Assembly (NCBI RefSeq): GCF_027257955.1
Contig: NZ_JANZNQ010000001.1
Coordinates: 62,001 to 126,000 of the forward strand
From: Zhongshania aquatica
GTDB taxonomy: Bacteria; Pseudomonadota; Gammaproteobacteria; Pseudomonadales; Spongiibacteraceae
Direction of reading: 5' to 3'
Length of the DNA: 64,000 nt
Below are positions 7,143 through 15,365 of this stretch, piece by piece (position 1 is the first letter of the stretch; each line of letters begins with the position of its first letter). A program made the position numbers and the translations under genes. The notes under the pieces are model-generated. The model saw nothing but the letters and a program-made list of their open reading frames with translations. It was not told where the DNA came from and searched no databases.

Positions 7143-9468
7143 CCGCAGGATTTCATCCGCCGTACTTGAACCCAAACGCGGCCTTTCAGCCATTTGGCTG
7201 CTACCTCTCGTTGCCCTAGGCATTGCAGCTTGGCTTATGTACCAGAGCTTTAACGACAGTGGTCTCAATGTCACTGTCGCTTTTAACAATGGCAGTGGTA
7301 TCACTGTCGGCAAAACACCGGTTATTTATCAAGGTATTAACGTCGGACATGTAAAAAGCCTACAACTCGATAAGGACCTAGAAGGTGTCACCGCGACACT
7401 TGAACTGTCCCAACAAATAGAACCACTCATTAAAGAAAACACCGAATTTTGGCTAGTAAAGCCACAAATATCATTATCCGGTGTGTCTGGACTAGATACG
7501 CTTGTTGCGGGCAATTACATCAGCTTCAACCCCGGTGACGGTAAACCTAGCCAAAACTTTACAGCTCTGAACACCCCACCCCCGCAAACCAACAACTTAC
7601 CCGGCCTACGTTTGGTGCTAAACGCGGCAGAATTGGGCTCGCTTTCTGTGGGCGCACCCGTGCTATACCAGCAAATTGACGTTGGCGATATTGAGGGCTA
7701 TCAGCTAAGCAATGACGACATAGAAATCAATATTCGCATCGACCCGCAGTATAGCCATCTGGTAAACAGCAGCTCGCGATTTTGGGTTCAAAGCGGCCTA
7801 AAAGTAAGTGCTGGATTACAAGGAATAGATATTGAAACCGGGTCAATGGCCAGTATTTTAGCGGGCGGTATCGCCTTTGATACGCCGTCAAAGTCTGAAT
7901 TAGAGGCCGACATAAAAGTCGAAAACAATACCCACTTCAAATTGTTTAAAAATCAGGAGCGTGCGAAAGGCAGCAAAATCATAACCGTCTATTTCCGCAA
8001 CCCTGACGGCTTACATGTGGGCAGCAGTGTACGCCTGATGGGGATGGAAATTGGTAAGGTAGAAACGCTCAAGTTTGTCGATGACAACCCCAACCTAGGC
8101 GCCAATGCACGCATCGCCATTTCGTCACCACACCACCGTTACCTGAACGAGCGCACTCAGTTTTGGCTGGTTAAGCCCGAAGTCTCGAGCAGCGGCGTCA
8201 GTGGCTTAGACGCGTTAATCGGCGGCCCCTATATCAATCTGAACGTCGAGGGCAAAGGGGGAAGTATTCCCAACAAATATACGGCGTTAATGACCCCGCC
8301 AGAAAGTCGAGTTCAACAGCCCGGCTTGCGGCTCACACTGCGTAGCGACGAACTCAATTCGGTCAGCATTGGCAGTAAAATTTACTATCGTAAAATTGCA
8401 GTAGGCCAAGTCGAGTCCGTCGACCTGGATAAAGACGGCGTCAATATTGGTATTTTTATTCATCAGCGTTACGCGAATCTCGTTCATCGCGAATCCCAAT
8501 TTTGGAATGCCAGCGGCCTAAGTATTAGTGGAGGACTGAGCGGCTTAGATATACATGCCGACTCCCTTGCAACCATCGTTGCCGGCGGCATTGCTTTCCA
8601 CAACCCCGAAGTCAGCAAGCCACAACTTGCGTGGGAGGGTTTACGCTACACCCTATATCCAGATTTTCAGAGTACCTACGCCGACAAAGGCCGCGACATA
8701 AACCTCTTTTTTACCACCGGGAGCAATATAAATAAGGGCACAGAAATTAAATACCAAGGCATCAAGGTCGGCGAAGTAATAGCTGTCGAGCTCGACGACA
8801 ACATGGCGCGCGTGAAGGTGAATGCCCGTCTCGCGCCGTCGGCGAAGGCCATTGCCCGTACCGGCAGCCAATTCTGGGTGGTTCGCCCCCAACTAGGACT
8901 CATCGGTACTCGCAATTTAGAAACACTGGTAACCGGCAGCTACATCAGTGTCCGCCCAGGTTACGGCGTCAACGAGACCAACTTTGTCGCCTTAGACAAG
9001 CCGCCACCATTAAGCAAACCCAGCAACGGTCTAAATTTGATTCTAACCGCCGCACAGCGTGGTTCAATCAAAGAAGGGGTAAAAGTGTTCTACCGAGATA
9101 TTCCCGTCGGCGAGGTATTCGGCTACGAACTGTCAGAGGACGCCACCCAAACACTGATCCACATCAACATAGAGCCTAGATATGAGAGTCTTGTGCGCGA
9201 AAACAGCGAATTTTGGAATTCCAGTGGCATCGCGGTGAAGTTCGGAATATTTAGCGGCGCCACAATTCGCAGTAAATCCATAGAATCCTTGCTAGAGGGT
9301 GGAATCGCATTTGCCACACCTGATGGAGGCGAGTTAGCCGCGACGGTAAAAGACGGTAAAAACTTCCCGCTACATCAATCGCTCGATCAGCGCTGGTTAG
9401 AATGGGCCCCACAGATCCCCTTACCAAAAGAGGCAGATACCGGCGAAAACTGGATCCGCGCGGATTAA
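7135..9468 (+). CDS. MCE-domain intermembrane lipid transport protein (PqiB/LetB-like, six MCE domains)
   Basis: A 777-residue periplasmic MCE protein with one N-terminal membrane anchor (about residues 18-38). I count six MCE repeats, beginning near residues 43, 156, 281, 397, 520 and 632; each has a V-x-Y/F-x-x-I-x-V-G core such as VIYQGINVGHV, LYQQIDVGDI and IKYQGIKVGEV. E. coli PqiB has three and LetB (YebT) has seven, so this protein most resembles a LetB one domain short. MCE proteins assemble as hexameric rings whose stacked central tunnel carries lipids. It ends with a short tail and no obvious PqiC lipoprotein gene follows. Confidence 0.92.
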   Translation: MTDRRISSAVLEPKRGLSAIWLLPLVALGIAAWLMYQSFNDSGLNVTVAFNNGSGITVGKTPVIYQGINVGHVKSLQLDKDLEGVTATLELSQQIEPLIKENTEFWLVKPQISLSGVSGLDTLVAGNYISFNPGDGKPSQNFTALNTPPPQTNNLPGLRLVLNAAELGSLSVGAPVLYQQIDVGDIEGYQLSNDDIEINIRIDPQYSHLVNSSSRFWVQSGLKVSAGLQGIDIETGSMASILAGGIAFDTPSKSELEADIKVENNTHFKLFKNQERAKGSKIITVYFRNPDGLHVGSSVRLMGMEIGKVETLKFVDDNPNLGANARIAISSPHHRYLNERTQFWLVKPEVSSSGVSGLDALIGGPYINLNVEGKGGSIPNKYTALMTPPESRVQQPGLRLTLRSDELNSVSIGSKIYYRKIAVGQVESVDLDKDGVNIGIFIHQRYANLVHRESQFWNASGLSISGGLSGLDIHADSLATIVAGGIAFHNPEVSKPQLAWEGLRYTLYPDFQSTYADKGRDINLFFTTGSNINKGTEIKYQGIKVGEVIAVELDDNMARVKVNARLAPSAKAIARTGSQFWVVRPQLGLIGTRNLETLVTGSYISVRPGYGVNETNFVALDKPPPLSKPSNGLNLILTAAQRGSIKEGVKVFYRDIPVGEVFGYELSEDATQTLIHINIEPRYESLVRENSEFWNSSGIAVKFGIFSGATIRSKSIESLLEGGIAFATPDGGELAATVKDGKNFPLHQSLDQRWLEWAPQIPLPKEADTGENWIRAD

Positions 9469-9526
9469 CAAGTTTTCACAACATCGCCATACAGATAACG
9501 ATACAATGAGCCGACTTTGATACTCT

Positions 9527-9548
9527 GTGCACGCTTTTAGGCGTGCAC
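9527..9548 (+). terminator. Hairpin after MCE gene, possible terminator
   Basis: A perfect 8-bp inverted repeat, GTGCACGC / GCGTGCAC with a 6-base loop (TTTTAG), lies 59 bp after the MCE stop codon and 35 bp before the RND adaptor start. Only a weak T run (CATTTTG) follows. It may separate the lipid transport operon from the efflux genes. Confidence 0.45.
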
Positions 9549-9582
9549 ATGTCATTTTGAACACGAATTCATTAGACCCGCA

Positions 9583-10830
9583 GTGTCATCACGTAACAGA
9601 GATTCCAGTGTGTTAAAACTATCCAAGCAAACCTTTCAATCTGCGGCCGTCATCATCATCGCCCTTGTCATTGCAGTTGCTTTTTTTGTCCTGAAATCTC
9701 CGCCAGAAACCATAACCACCGTCCCCCAAGCGCTGAATATCAATGTCGCGCTCGCTGAGAAGCAAACTCTATCCGTTGCCGTTAGCTCACAAGGTACCGT
9801 ACAACCTCGAACTGAAACCACCTTAGTTACCGAGGTATCTGGCAAAATTATTGAAGTAGCGCCGCAGTTTGTAAGCGGAGGCCTAGTTGAAAAAGATGAA
9901 TTATTATTAAGTATTGACCCACGTAATTACGACGTTGAAGTCAAACGTGCCGAAGCAAATGTCGCCACTGCATTCAGCAATTTAATACAAGAGAAAGGCC
10001 GCGCATCGGTTGCGGCGCAAGATTTGAAAAAATATCCGCGTAAATACTCCAGTAAAGAAGCGCGCTATCTTGCTCTACGACTTCCTCAGCTAAAAGAGGC
10101 GCAGGCACGCCTAGACTCTGCCAAAGCAGACCTTGATCACGCCAACAATAATCTCGATCGAACCCAAATTCGCGCGCCCTACCGTGGCATTATTAAATCT
10201 CGCAACGTAGACATCGGCCAGTTCGTGAGCCCCGGCACCCAGCTCGGGCAAGTATTTGCCATAGATTTTGCCGAAGTTCGTCTTCCGATTCCCGTTGACC
10301 GCTTGGCATATTTAGCGCTTCCAGATAAGCAAAACAGCGACGATTCACCCGCAGTAACTCTAGAAAACGAACTAGGTCTAAAATGGCAGGGCAAAATCGT
10401 GCGTACCGAGGCTGTACTCGACGAACGCAGTAGAGTTTTATTTGCCATCGCAAAAATAGACGACCCTTACGGCATAGACGGCAGTGGCCAAGCGCTGTTA
10501 ATGGGCAGTTTTGTTAAGGCAGGAATCAGCGGCAAACAGATTGATGGATTGATCGCCCTCCCTCGTCATGTTTTACGCGCTGGCAATAAGGTCTGGGTCC
10601 TCGATAGTGAGCAGCGTCTCCGCAATCGAGATATCAAAACCCTCCACACCGAAGGCAAGCTCGTTTATGTTTACGACGGACTAAATGACGGCGACATTAT
10701 TTGCCTATCGACTATTCCAAACGCAGTACCAGGTACAAAGGTCAAAGTTAACAGCACCACAAAAACCAGTTCATTAGTCAACGCGAATGCTGACCAGATA
10801 GCAGACTCGAATACCGAGACCGAGCTATGA
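9583..10830 (+). CDS. RND efflux periplasmic adaptor (HlyD/AcrA family)
   Basis: A 415-residue membrane fusion protein linking an inner membrane RND pump to an outer membrane channel. A hydrophobic anchor spans about residues 17-37. The lipoyl-like half-motif (TEVSGKIIEVAPQFVSGGLV, about residue 85) and its partner (TQIRAPYRGIIKSRNVDIGQ, about residue 195) flank an alpha-helical hairpin; a beta-barrel domain follows. The start is a GTG at 9583, with a second GTG at 9610 as an alternative; neither has a strong Shine-Dalgarno. The stop overlaps the permease ATG by 4 bp, showing coupling. No outer membrane channel gene is adjacent. Confidence 0.92.
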   Translation: MSSRNRDSSVLKLSKQTFQSAAVIIIALVIAVAFFVLKSPPETITTVPQALNINVALAEKQTLSVAVSSQGTVQPRTETTLVTEVSGKIIEVAPQFVSGGLVEKDELLLSIDPRNYDVEVKRAEANVATAFSNLIQEKGRASVAAQDLKKYPRKYSSKEARYLALRLPQLKEAQARLDSAKADLDHANNNLDRTQIRAPYRGIIKSRNVDIGQFVSPGTQLGQVFAIDFAEVRLPIPVDRLAYLALPDKQNSDDSPAVTLENELGLKWQGKIVRTEAVLDERSRVLFAIAKIDDPYGIDGSGQALLMGSFVKAGISGKQIDGLIALPRHVLRAGNKVWVLDSEQRLRNRDIKTLHTEGKLVYVYDGLNDGDIICLSTIPNAVPGTKVKVNSTTKTSSLVNANADQIADSNTETEL

Positions 10831-13800
10831 GCTCATTACCAGAGTTTGATACCAACAAGGGGGTAATCCCCTGGTTTGCGCGCAATTCAGTCGCGGCAAA
10901 CCTACTGATGATTGTGATTATAGGCATCGGTCTTGGTGCTGCACTAACTATTCAGCGCTCGATTCAACCCGATTTCGAAATTAACATCATCCAAATAACC
11001 GTAGCCTACCCAGGCGCCACCCCAGACGAAGTAGAGAGTGGCGTAGTATTAAAAATCGAAGAAGCCTTAAAAGATATCGAGTCTATCGAAAGCCTCGAAT
11101 CCACCGCCAACGAGTCTGTCGCCACCCTAACCGCCGATGTTTACGAGGGTTATGACACGCTGGCGGTAATGGACGAAATTAAAAGTGCCATTGACGGTAT
11201 TGTTAGTTTTCCCGAACAGGCTGAGCGCCCCGTTATAAAACGCGTTGAATTTAATAAGCACGCACTCAGCGTACAACTTTACGGTGACATCGACGAACGC
11301 GGCATGAAAGACCTAGCCGAGCAAGTCAAACAAGAACTCACCCTTGATGAAAACATTGCCTTCGTACAAATCAATGGCGCCAGAGATTTTGAAATCAGTA
11401 TCGAGGTTCCTGAAAACACCCTACTTCAATACGGATTAACGCTAAGCGAAGTCGCAGAGGCCATTCGTCGCTCCTCGCTCGACTTACCCGGTGGATCAAT
11501 AAAAACCGTCAATGGCGATATTTTACTTCGCACCCGAGGCCAGGCCCGCAACCAATATGAATTTGAACGCGTTGTTCTCATTACTAACCCAGACGGCACT
11601 CGCCTAACCCTTGGTGATATAGCCACCATAAAAGACGGTTTTGTTGAACGCGACGGCTTCTCATTTTTTGACAGTAAAAACAGTATTGGCCTGCAGGTAT
11701 TCGCCGTCGGTAATCAAGATTTACTTAAAGTGGCCGATGCCGCGAAAAAATACGTCGAAGAAAAACGGCATCGACTTCCTGATGGTGTGAGTATCACCAC
11801 GTGGGCAGACGTCACCTTCTATTTGGAAGGTCGAATGACCATGATGATGGAAAACCTCGGCATGGGCGCCTTATTGGTGTTCATTGTGCTGGGCATGTTC
11901 CTAAATATAAAACTCGCTTTTTGGGTAATGGTTGGCCTGCCAATTTGTTTTTTAGGCACGCTCGCGGCAATGCCAATTGTCGGTGTCAGCTTAAATATGT
12001 TAAGTCTTTTCGGCTTTATTTTAGTGCTCGGCATCGTCGTCGATGATGCCATTATTATTGGCGAAAGTGCCTACGCGGAAGCGGAAAGTAAGGGCCACTC
12101 AATCGACACGGTTATCACCGGCGCTCTTCGCGTTGCCACCCCGGCAACCTTCGGCGTACTGACAACCATTATGGCGTTTTCGCCGACCCTCTTCACAGAA
12201 GGCGCGTTCTCGCCATTTCCAGAAGCGGTAGGCTGGGTCGTATTATTGTGCTTAAGCTTCTCGCTGCTGGAGTCAAAATGGATTCTGCCCGCACATTTGG
12301 CGCATAGCACACCAGGAACTACTGGCATTTGGCTAAAAATAGATAAAATTCCTCACTACTGCAACGGCAAGCTTAACCACTTCGTTGAAGAAACTTACCG
12401 ACCGTTTATTCACAAAGCAATTGCGAATCGATACCTAACAGGCTCAGTCTTTAGCGCATTATTAATTATTACCATTGGCTTGGTTGCCGGCGGTATTGTG
12501 CGCTTTGTGATGATCCCAGATGTACCCTCTGACTTTATTAAAGCCAATCTAGAGATGATTGAGGGCACGCCAGAAGCGCAAACCCGACAAGCCCATGAGT
12601 TCATCGATAACGCACTACGCAAAGTGGACGCCGATTATCAAAGCGCCCATAAAAATGCCTCTAATAAACGCCTTATCAATCACGTGCAAGCATTCAGCTC
12701 CTCTACAAGAACCATCACCTTTATGGTGGAACTCACAAAAAATGAACTGCGCGACATTGACGGCAATGAAATAGCACGGCGCTGGCGCAAAGAAATCGGC
12801 GAAATACCCGGTGCCAAAGTATTGTCCGTTAGCAGCGCAGACCAAACCTCAGGACCACCAATTTCGCTCAAGCTAAGTAGCAGCTCAAATACCGAGCTTG
12901 AGGCGGCATCCAAGGAAATTGAAGAAGCATTAGGCCATTACAAAGGCGTATTCGATATCCGCAATGGTGCCAGCGCGATTCAAGATGAAATTGTGTTGGA
13001 CATAAAACCGAGCGCCGAAATTTTGGGGATTTCATCTGCGTCACTCGGACGCCAACTTAGAGATGCATTTTACGGTGCAGAAGCGCAACGCATTCAACGT
13101 GGCAGCGACGAAGTCAAAGTCATGGTGCGCTACCCGCGCGAAGAGCGAGAAGCAATATCTGATTTACAAAACATGAATATCCGCTCTACCGACAATGTCT
13201 ACGTTCCACTGAGCAGTGTTGCAGATATGAGTATTGAGCCGGGCTTCAGCCAGCGCAAGCGCATTGACGGGGAGCGATCAGTTACCGTAACGGCTCAGGT
13301 TGACAAAGAATTTACTGCGCCAAGTTCTGTGACCTCCAGCATAATAAAAGAACTCGTCGAGACCACATTTCCAAGCAAGTATCCCAGCGTCATCGTACAG
13401 CTGAGCGGCGAAAGTGAAGAGATTGGTATCCTCATGAAAAGCCTAGCCGTAGGCTTTGTGATCGCCCTGTTCGGCATCTATGCCCTGCTCGCTGTGCCGC
13501 TTCGCTCTTACTTACAGCCACTGATTATTATGGGTGTTATTCCCTTTGGGATCATCGGTGCGGTGGTGGGTCACATCGTATTGAATATGTCGTTCAGTAT
13601 GATGTCGTTCTTTGGTGTTATCGCGCTATCGGGCGTGGTCGTTAACGACAGCCTGATCATGGTTGATTTCATTAATTCAGCCATCGCTCGCGGCGAACGG
13701 TTACTCGATGCGGTGGTCGATTCAGGTTGTCTGCGCTTCCGCGCCATCTTGCTTACGTCCTTAACAACCTTCTTCGGCTTACTCCCGATGCTCCTCGAAA

Positions 13801-13970
13801 GCAGCGTTCAAGCTCAGTTTGTTATTCCGATGGCGGTCTCACTGGGCTTTGGGATTATTTTTGCCACCGTCATAACCTTAATACTCATCCCCTGCCTGTA
13901 CATTGTCTTGGATGATTTCAAACACTTTACCCAGTCGAAATCAGCCGCAAGAATCAACGAATCGCACTAA
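10827..13970 (+). CDS. RND efflux permease (AcrB/MexF-like superfamily)
   Basis: A 1047-residue inner membrane proton-driven exporter with the duplicated RND architecture: TM1 at about residues 24-44, a large periplasmic loop, six helices, a second periplasmic loop and six more helices. The TM4 proton relay aspartates are present as D406-D407 in LGIVVDDAIIIGE. The periplasmic porter motif VAYPGATPDEVE is clear. Length is right for a multidrug or small-molecule RND pump, distinct from metal CzcA types that carry a DDE triad. Substrates cannot be inferred. Its last codons overlap the convergent dgkA gene by 4 bp. Confidence 0.95.
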   Translation: MSSLPEFDTNKGVIPWFARNSVAANLLMIVIIGIGLGAALTIQRSIQPDFEINIIQITVAYPGATPDEVESGVVLKIEEALKDIESIESLESTANESVATLTADVYEGYDTLAVMDEIKSAIDGIVSFPEQAERPVIKRVEFNKHALSVQLYGDIDERGMKDLAEQVKQELTLDENIAFVQINGARDFEISIEVPENTLLQYGLTLSEVAEAIRRSSLDLPGGSIKTVNGDILLRTRGQARNQYEFERVVLITNPDGTRLTLGDIATIKDGFVERDGFSFFDSKNSIGLQVFAVGNQDLLKVADAAKKYVEEKRHRLPDGVSITTWADVTFYLEGRMTMMMENLGMGALLVFIVLGMFLNIKLAFWVMVGLPICFLGTLAAMPIVGVSLNMLSLFGFILVLGIVVDDAIIIGESAYAEAESKGHSIDTVITGALRVATPATFGVLTTIMAFSPTLFTEGAFSPFPEAVGWVVLLCLSFSLLESKWILPAHLAHSTPGTTGIWLKIDKIPHYCNGKLNHFVEETYRPFIHKAIANRYLTGSVFSALLIITIGLVAGGIVRFVMIPDVPSDFIKANLEMIEGTPEAQTRQAHEFIDNALRKVDADYQSAHKNASNKRLINHVQAFSSSTRTITFMVELTKNELRDIDGNEIARRWRKEIGEIPGAKVLSVSSADQTSGPPISLKLSSSSNTELEAASKEIEEALGHYKGVFDIRNGASAIQDEIVLDIKPSAEILGISSASLGRQLRDAFYGAEAQRIQRGSDEVKVMVRYPREEREAISDLQNMNIRSTDNVYVPLSSVADMSIEPGFSQRKRIDGERSVTVTAQVDKEFTAPSSVTSSIIKELVETTFPSKYPSVIVQLSGESEEIGILMKSLAVGFVIALFGIYALLAVPLRSYLQPLIIMGVIPFGIIGAVVGHIVLNMSFSMMSFFGVIALSGVVVNDSLIMVDFINSAIARGERLLDAVVDSGCLRFRAILLTSLTTFFGLLPMLLESSVQAQFVIPMAVSLGFGIIFATVITLILIPCLYIVLDDFKHFTQSKSAARINESH

Positions 13971-14353
13971 AACGGCCAGAAAGCCCAAGCCGCAACGACC
14001 AGTGAAAACACCGCAGCGATTAATACACCCGCTGCGGCCACATCCTTAGATTTAGCGATCAGCGGGTGTGTTTCGGGTACCGCGGCATCCGCTAGGGACT
14101 CTAGCGCAGTATTAAAAGCCTCGGCCATCCAAACCATGGTAATGGCCAAACACACCATTATCCACTCCACCGACTCCAAGCCAGTTAACATGCCTAAAGC
14201 CACTACCACCAAGGTCGCCACGAAATGCACGCGGGCATTGTGTTGCTCAATAAGCATTGTCACAAGGCCATTAAAGGCAAAGCTCGCGCTGGCAATACGT
14301 GCCTTGATGGAAAACCCCTGATCTTGCTGGCGGCGTTCTGTTTTTTGCTTCAT
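13967..14353 (-). CDS. dgkA: Diacylglycerol kinase (prokaryotic DgkA type)
   Basis: A 128-residue inner membrane kinase phosphorylating diacylglycerol (or undecaprenol) with ATP. Three membrane segments follow an amphipathic N-terminal helix. The family signature is visible: an N-terminal ARVHF segment and the active-site strand MAEAFNTALESLADAAVPE, followed by AKSKDVAAAGVL, in which the Glu, Asn and Asp residues bind nucleotide and metal. Length matches E. coli DgkA (122). It faces the RND permease tail to tail with a 4-bp overlap and is divergent from glpE, 42 bp away. Confidence 0.93.
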   Translation of the reverse strand: MKQKTERRQQDQGFSIKARIASASFAFNGLVTMLIEQHNARVHFVATLVVVALGMLTGLESVEWIMVCLAITMVWMAEAFNTALESLADAAVPETHPLIAKSKDVAAAGVLIAAVFSLVVAAWAFWPF

Positions 14354-14395
14354 CGCGTTACCATAAGCCCTTTAGTCTGCGCAGATACTTAAACT

Positions 14396-14719
14396 ATGCC
14401 TGAATTCAAACACATCTCTCCACAGGACGCCCACGCCATGATCGAAGCTGGAAGCTGCCAGCTTGCCGATATTCGCGACGAGCAATCCTACACCTTAAAT
14501 CACATTCCAAACGCAGAACATTTGGACAACCATAGCTTGCAGCAATTTATTGAACAAGCCGATCCTGACCAAGCACTCATTATTTATTGTTATCACGGCA
14601 ATAGCAGCCAAAGTGCTGCACAGTATTTTGTAGAAAAAGACTTCACTGAGGTCTACAGCATGGATGGCGGCTTTGAAATGTGGCGTCAATTGTTCCCGCA
14701 AAACACGGTCAGTAATTAA
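14396..14719 (+). CDS. glpE: Thiosulfate sulfurtransferase GlpE (single rhodanese domain)
   Basis: A 107-residue single-domain rhodanese, close to the 108 residues of E. coli GlpE. The active-site loop is C65-Y-H-G-N-S-S-Q, with the cysteine at the same position as in E. coli and an uncharged loop typical of GlpE. It transfers sulfane sulfur from thiosulfate to cyanide or thiol acceptors in the cytoplasm. It is monocistronic here, with no glp genes beside it. Confidence 0.93.
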   Translation: MPEFKHISPQDAHAMIEAGSCQLADIRDEQSYTLNHIPNAEHLDNHSLQQFIEQADPDQALIIYCYHGNSSQSAAQYFVEKDFTEVYSMDGGFEMWRQLFPQNTVSN

Positions 14720-14944
14720 GTCAACCACGCGGCAACGACAAAACTTCTTTGCAGAGTGGTAGGCCATTTATGGTCGATCAGTTCTGCAACGTCGTCACAG
14801 AGTTTTAAGCAGCTACGCACGGTTCTCGCCAAAAGAATCCGGAATCACACTATCGTCTACGCAGGCTAAAGTTATTAGCTAAACCTGACATCACAAATCC
14901 TGCACGATACTCAGATGGCATGAGTGCCTAATAAATTAAAACTT

Positions 14945-15329
14945 CTAAGATTCGAGTATCTCTTTCAGCGAACTTAAGTTTTTCTCAACCGCGCGCTTGT
15001 CCTCTGCGAATGCATGCTCGGACATATCCGGCTGTCGAATCACGGTGAAAATCAACTCGCCCCCTCGCCATTGGCATCCACCCGGATTGGGTTATGGAAG
15101 ACAACGCCCGAACCTAGTTCAACGTCATGGTCCCTGACGCCAAAGGCGTTTTCCGCCGCAATGCGCATTTTCACTTGGCCAAGGGCGCCTCAGCGATCCA
15201 CTCGTCGCCATCCTTATTGACATCAGAGCTGGCCAGCCCTGCCGCCCAATGCGAGAGATTTAACGGATTAGACGCAAATGCGTATATATCGCTAAGAGAC
15301 CGCGCAATATATACACTTATGTTTTGCGC
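14945..15329 (-). pseudogene. SRPBCC / polyketide-cyclase-like gene inactivated by frameshift and missing start
   Basis: Reading the minus strand, one frame gives VYIARSLSDIYAFASNP and, further on, VNKDGDEWIAEAPLAK followed by a TGA. A +1 frame then continues with GQVKMRIAAENAFGVRDHD and runs to ILES and a TAG at 14945. Together the two halves make one SRPBCC (START-like, Hsp90-activator-like) domain of about 128 residues. Loss of a single base near 15181-15190 explains the break: restoring it gives APLGQVKMRI. The upstream part also has no ATG, GTG or TTG between the in-frame TAA at 15330-15332 and the first conserved residues. It lies 36 bp downstream of sppA on the same strand. Confidence 0.75.
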
Positions 15330-15365
15330 TTAGTGCTTAGTAATAACCACACTATCCATCTTCAC

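Noticed and set aside
15014-15333. Plus-strand open frames in the gap downstream of glpE
   Set aside because: They are the complement of the minus-strand SRPBCC pseudogene and have no coding character of their own.
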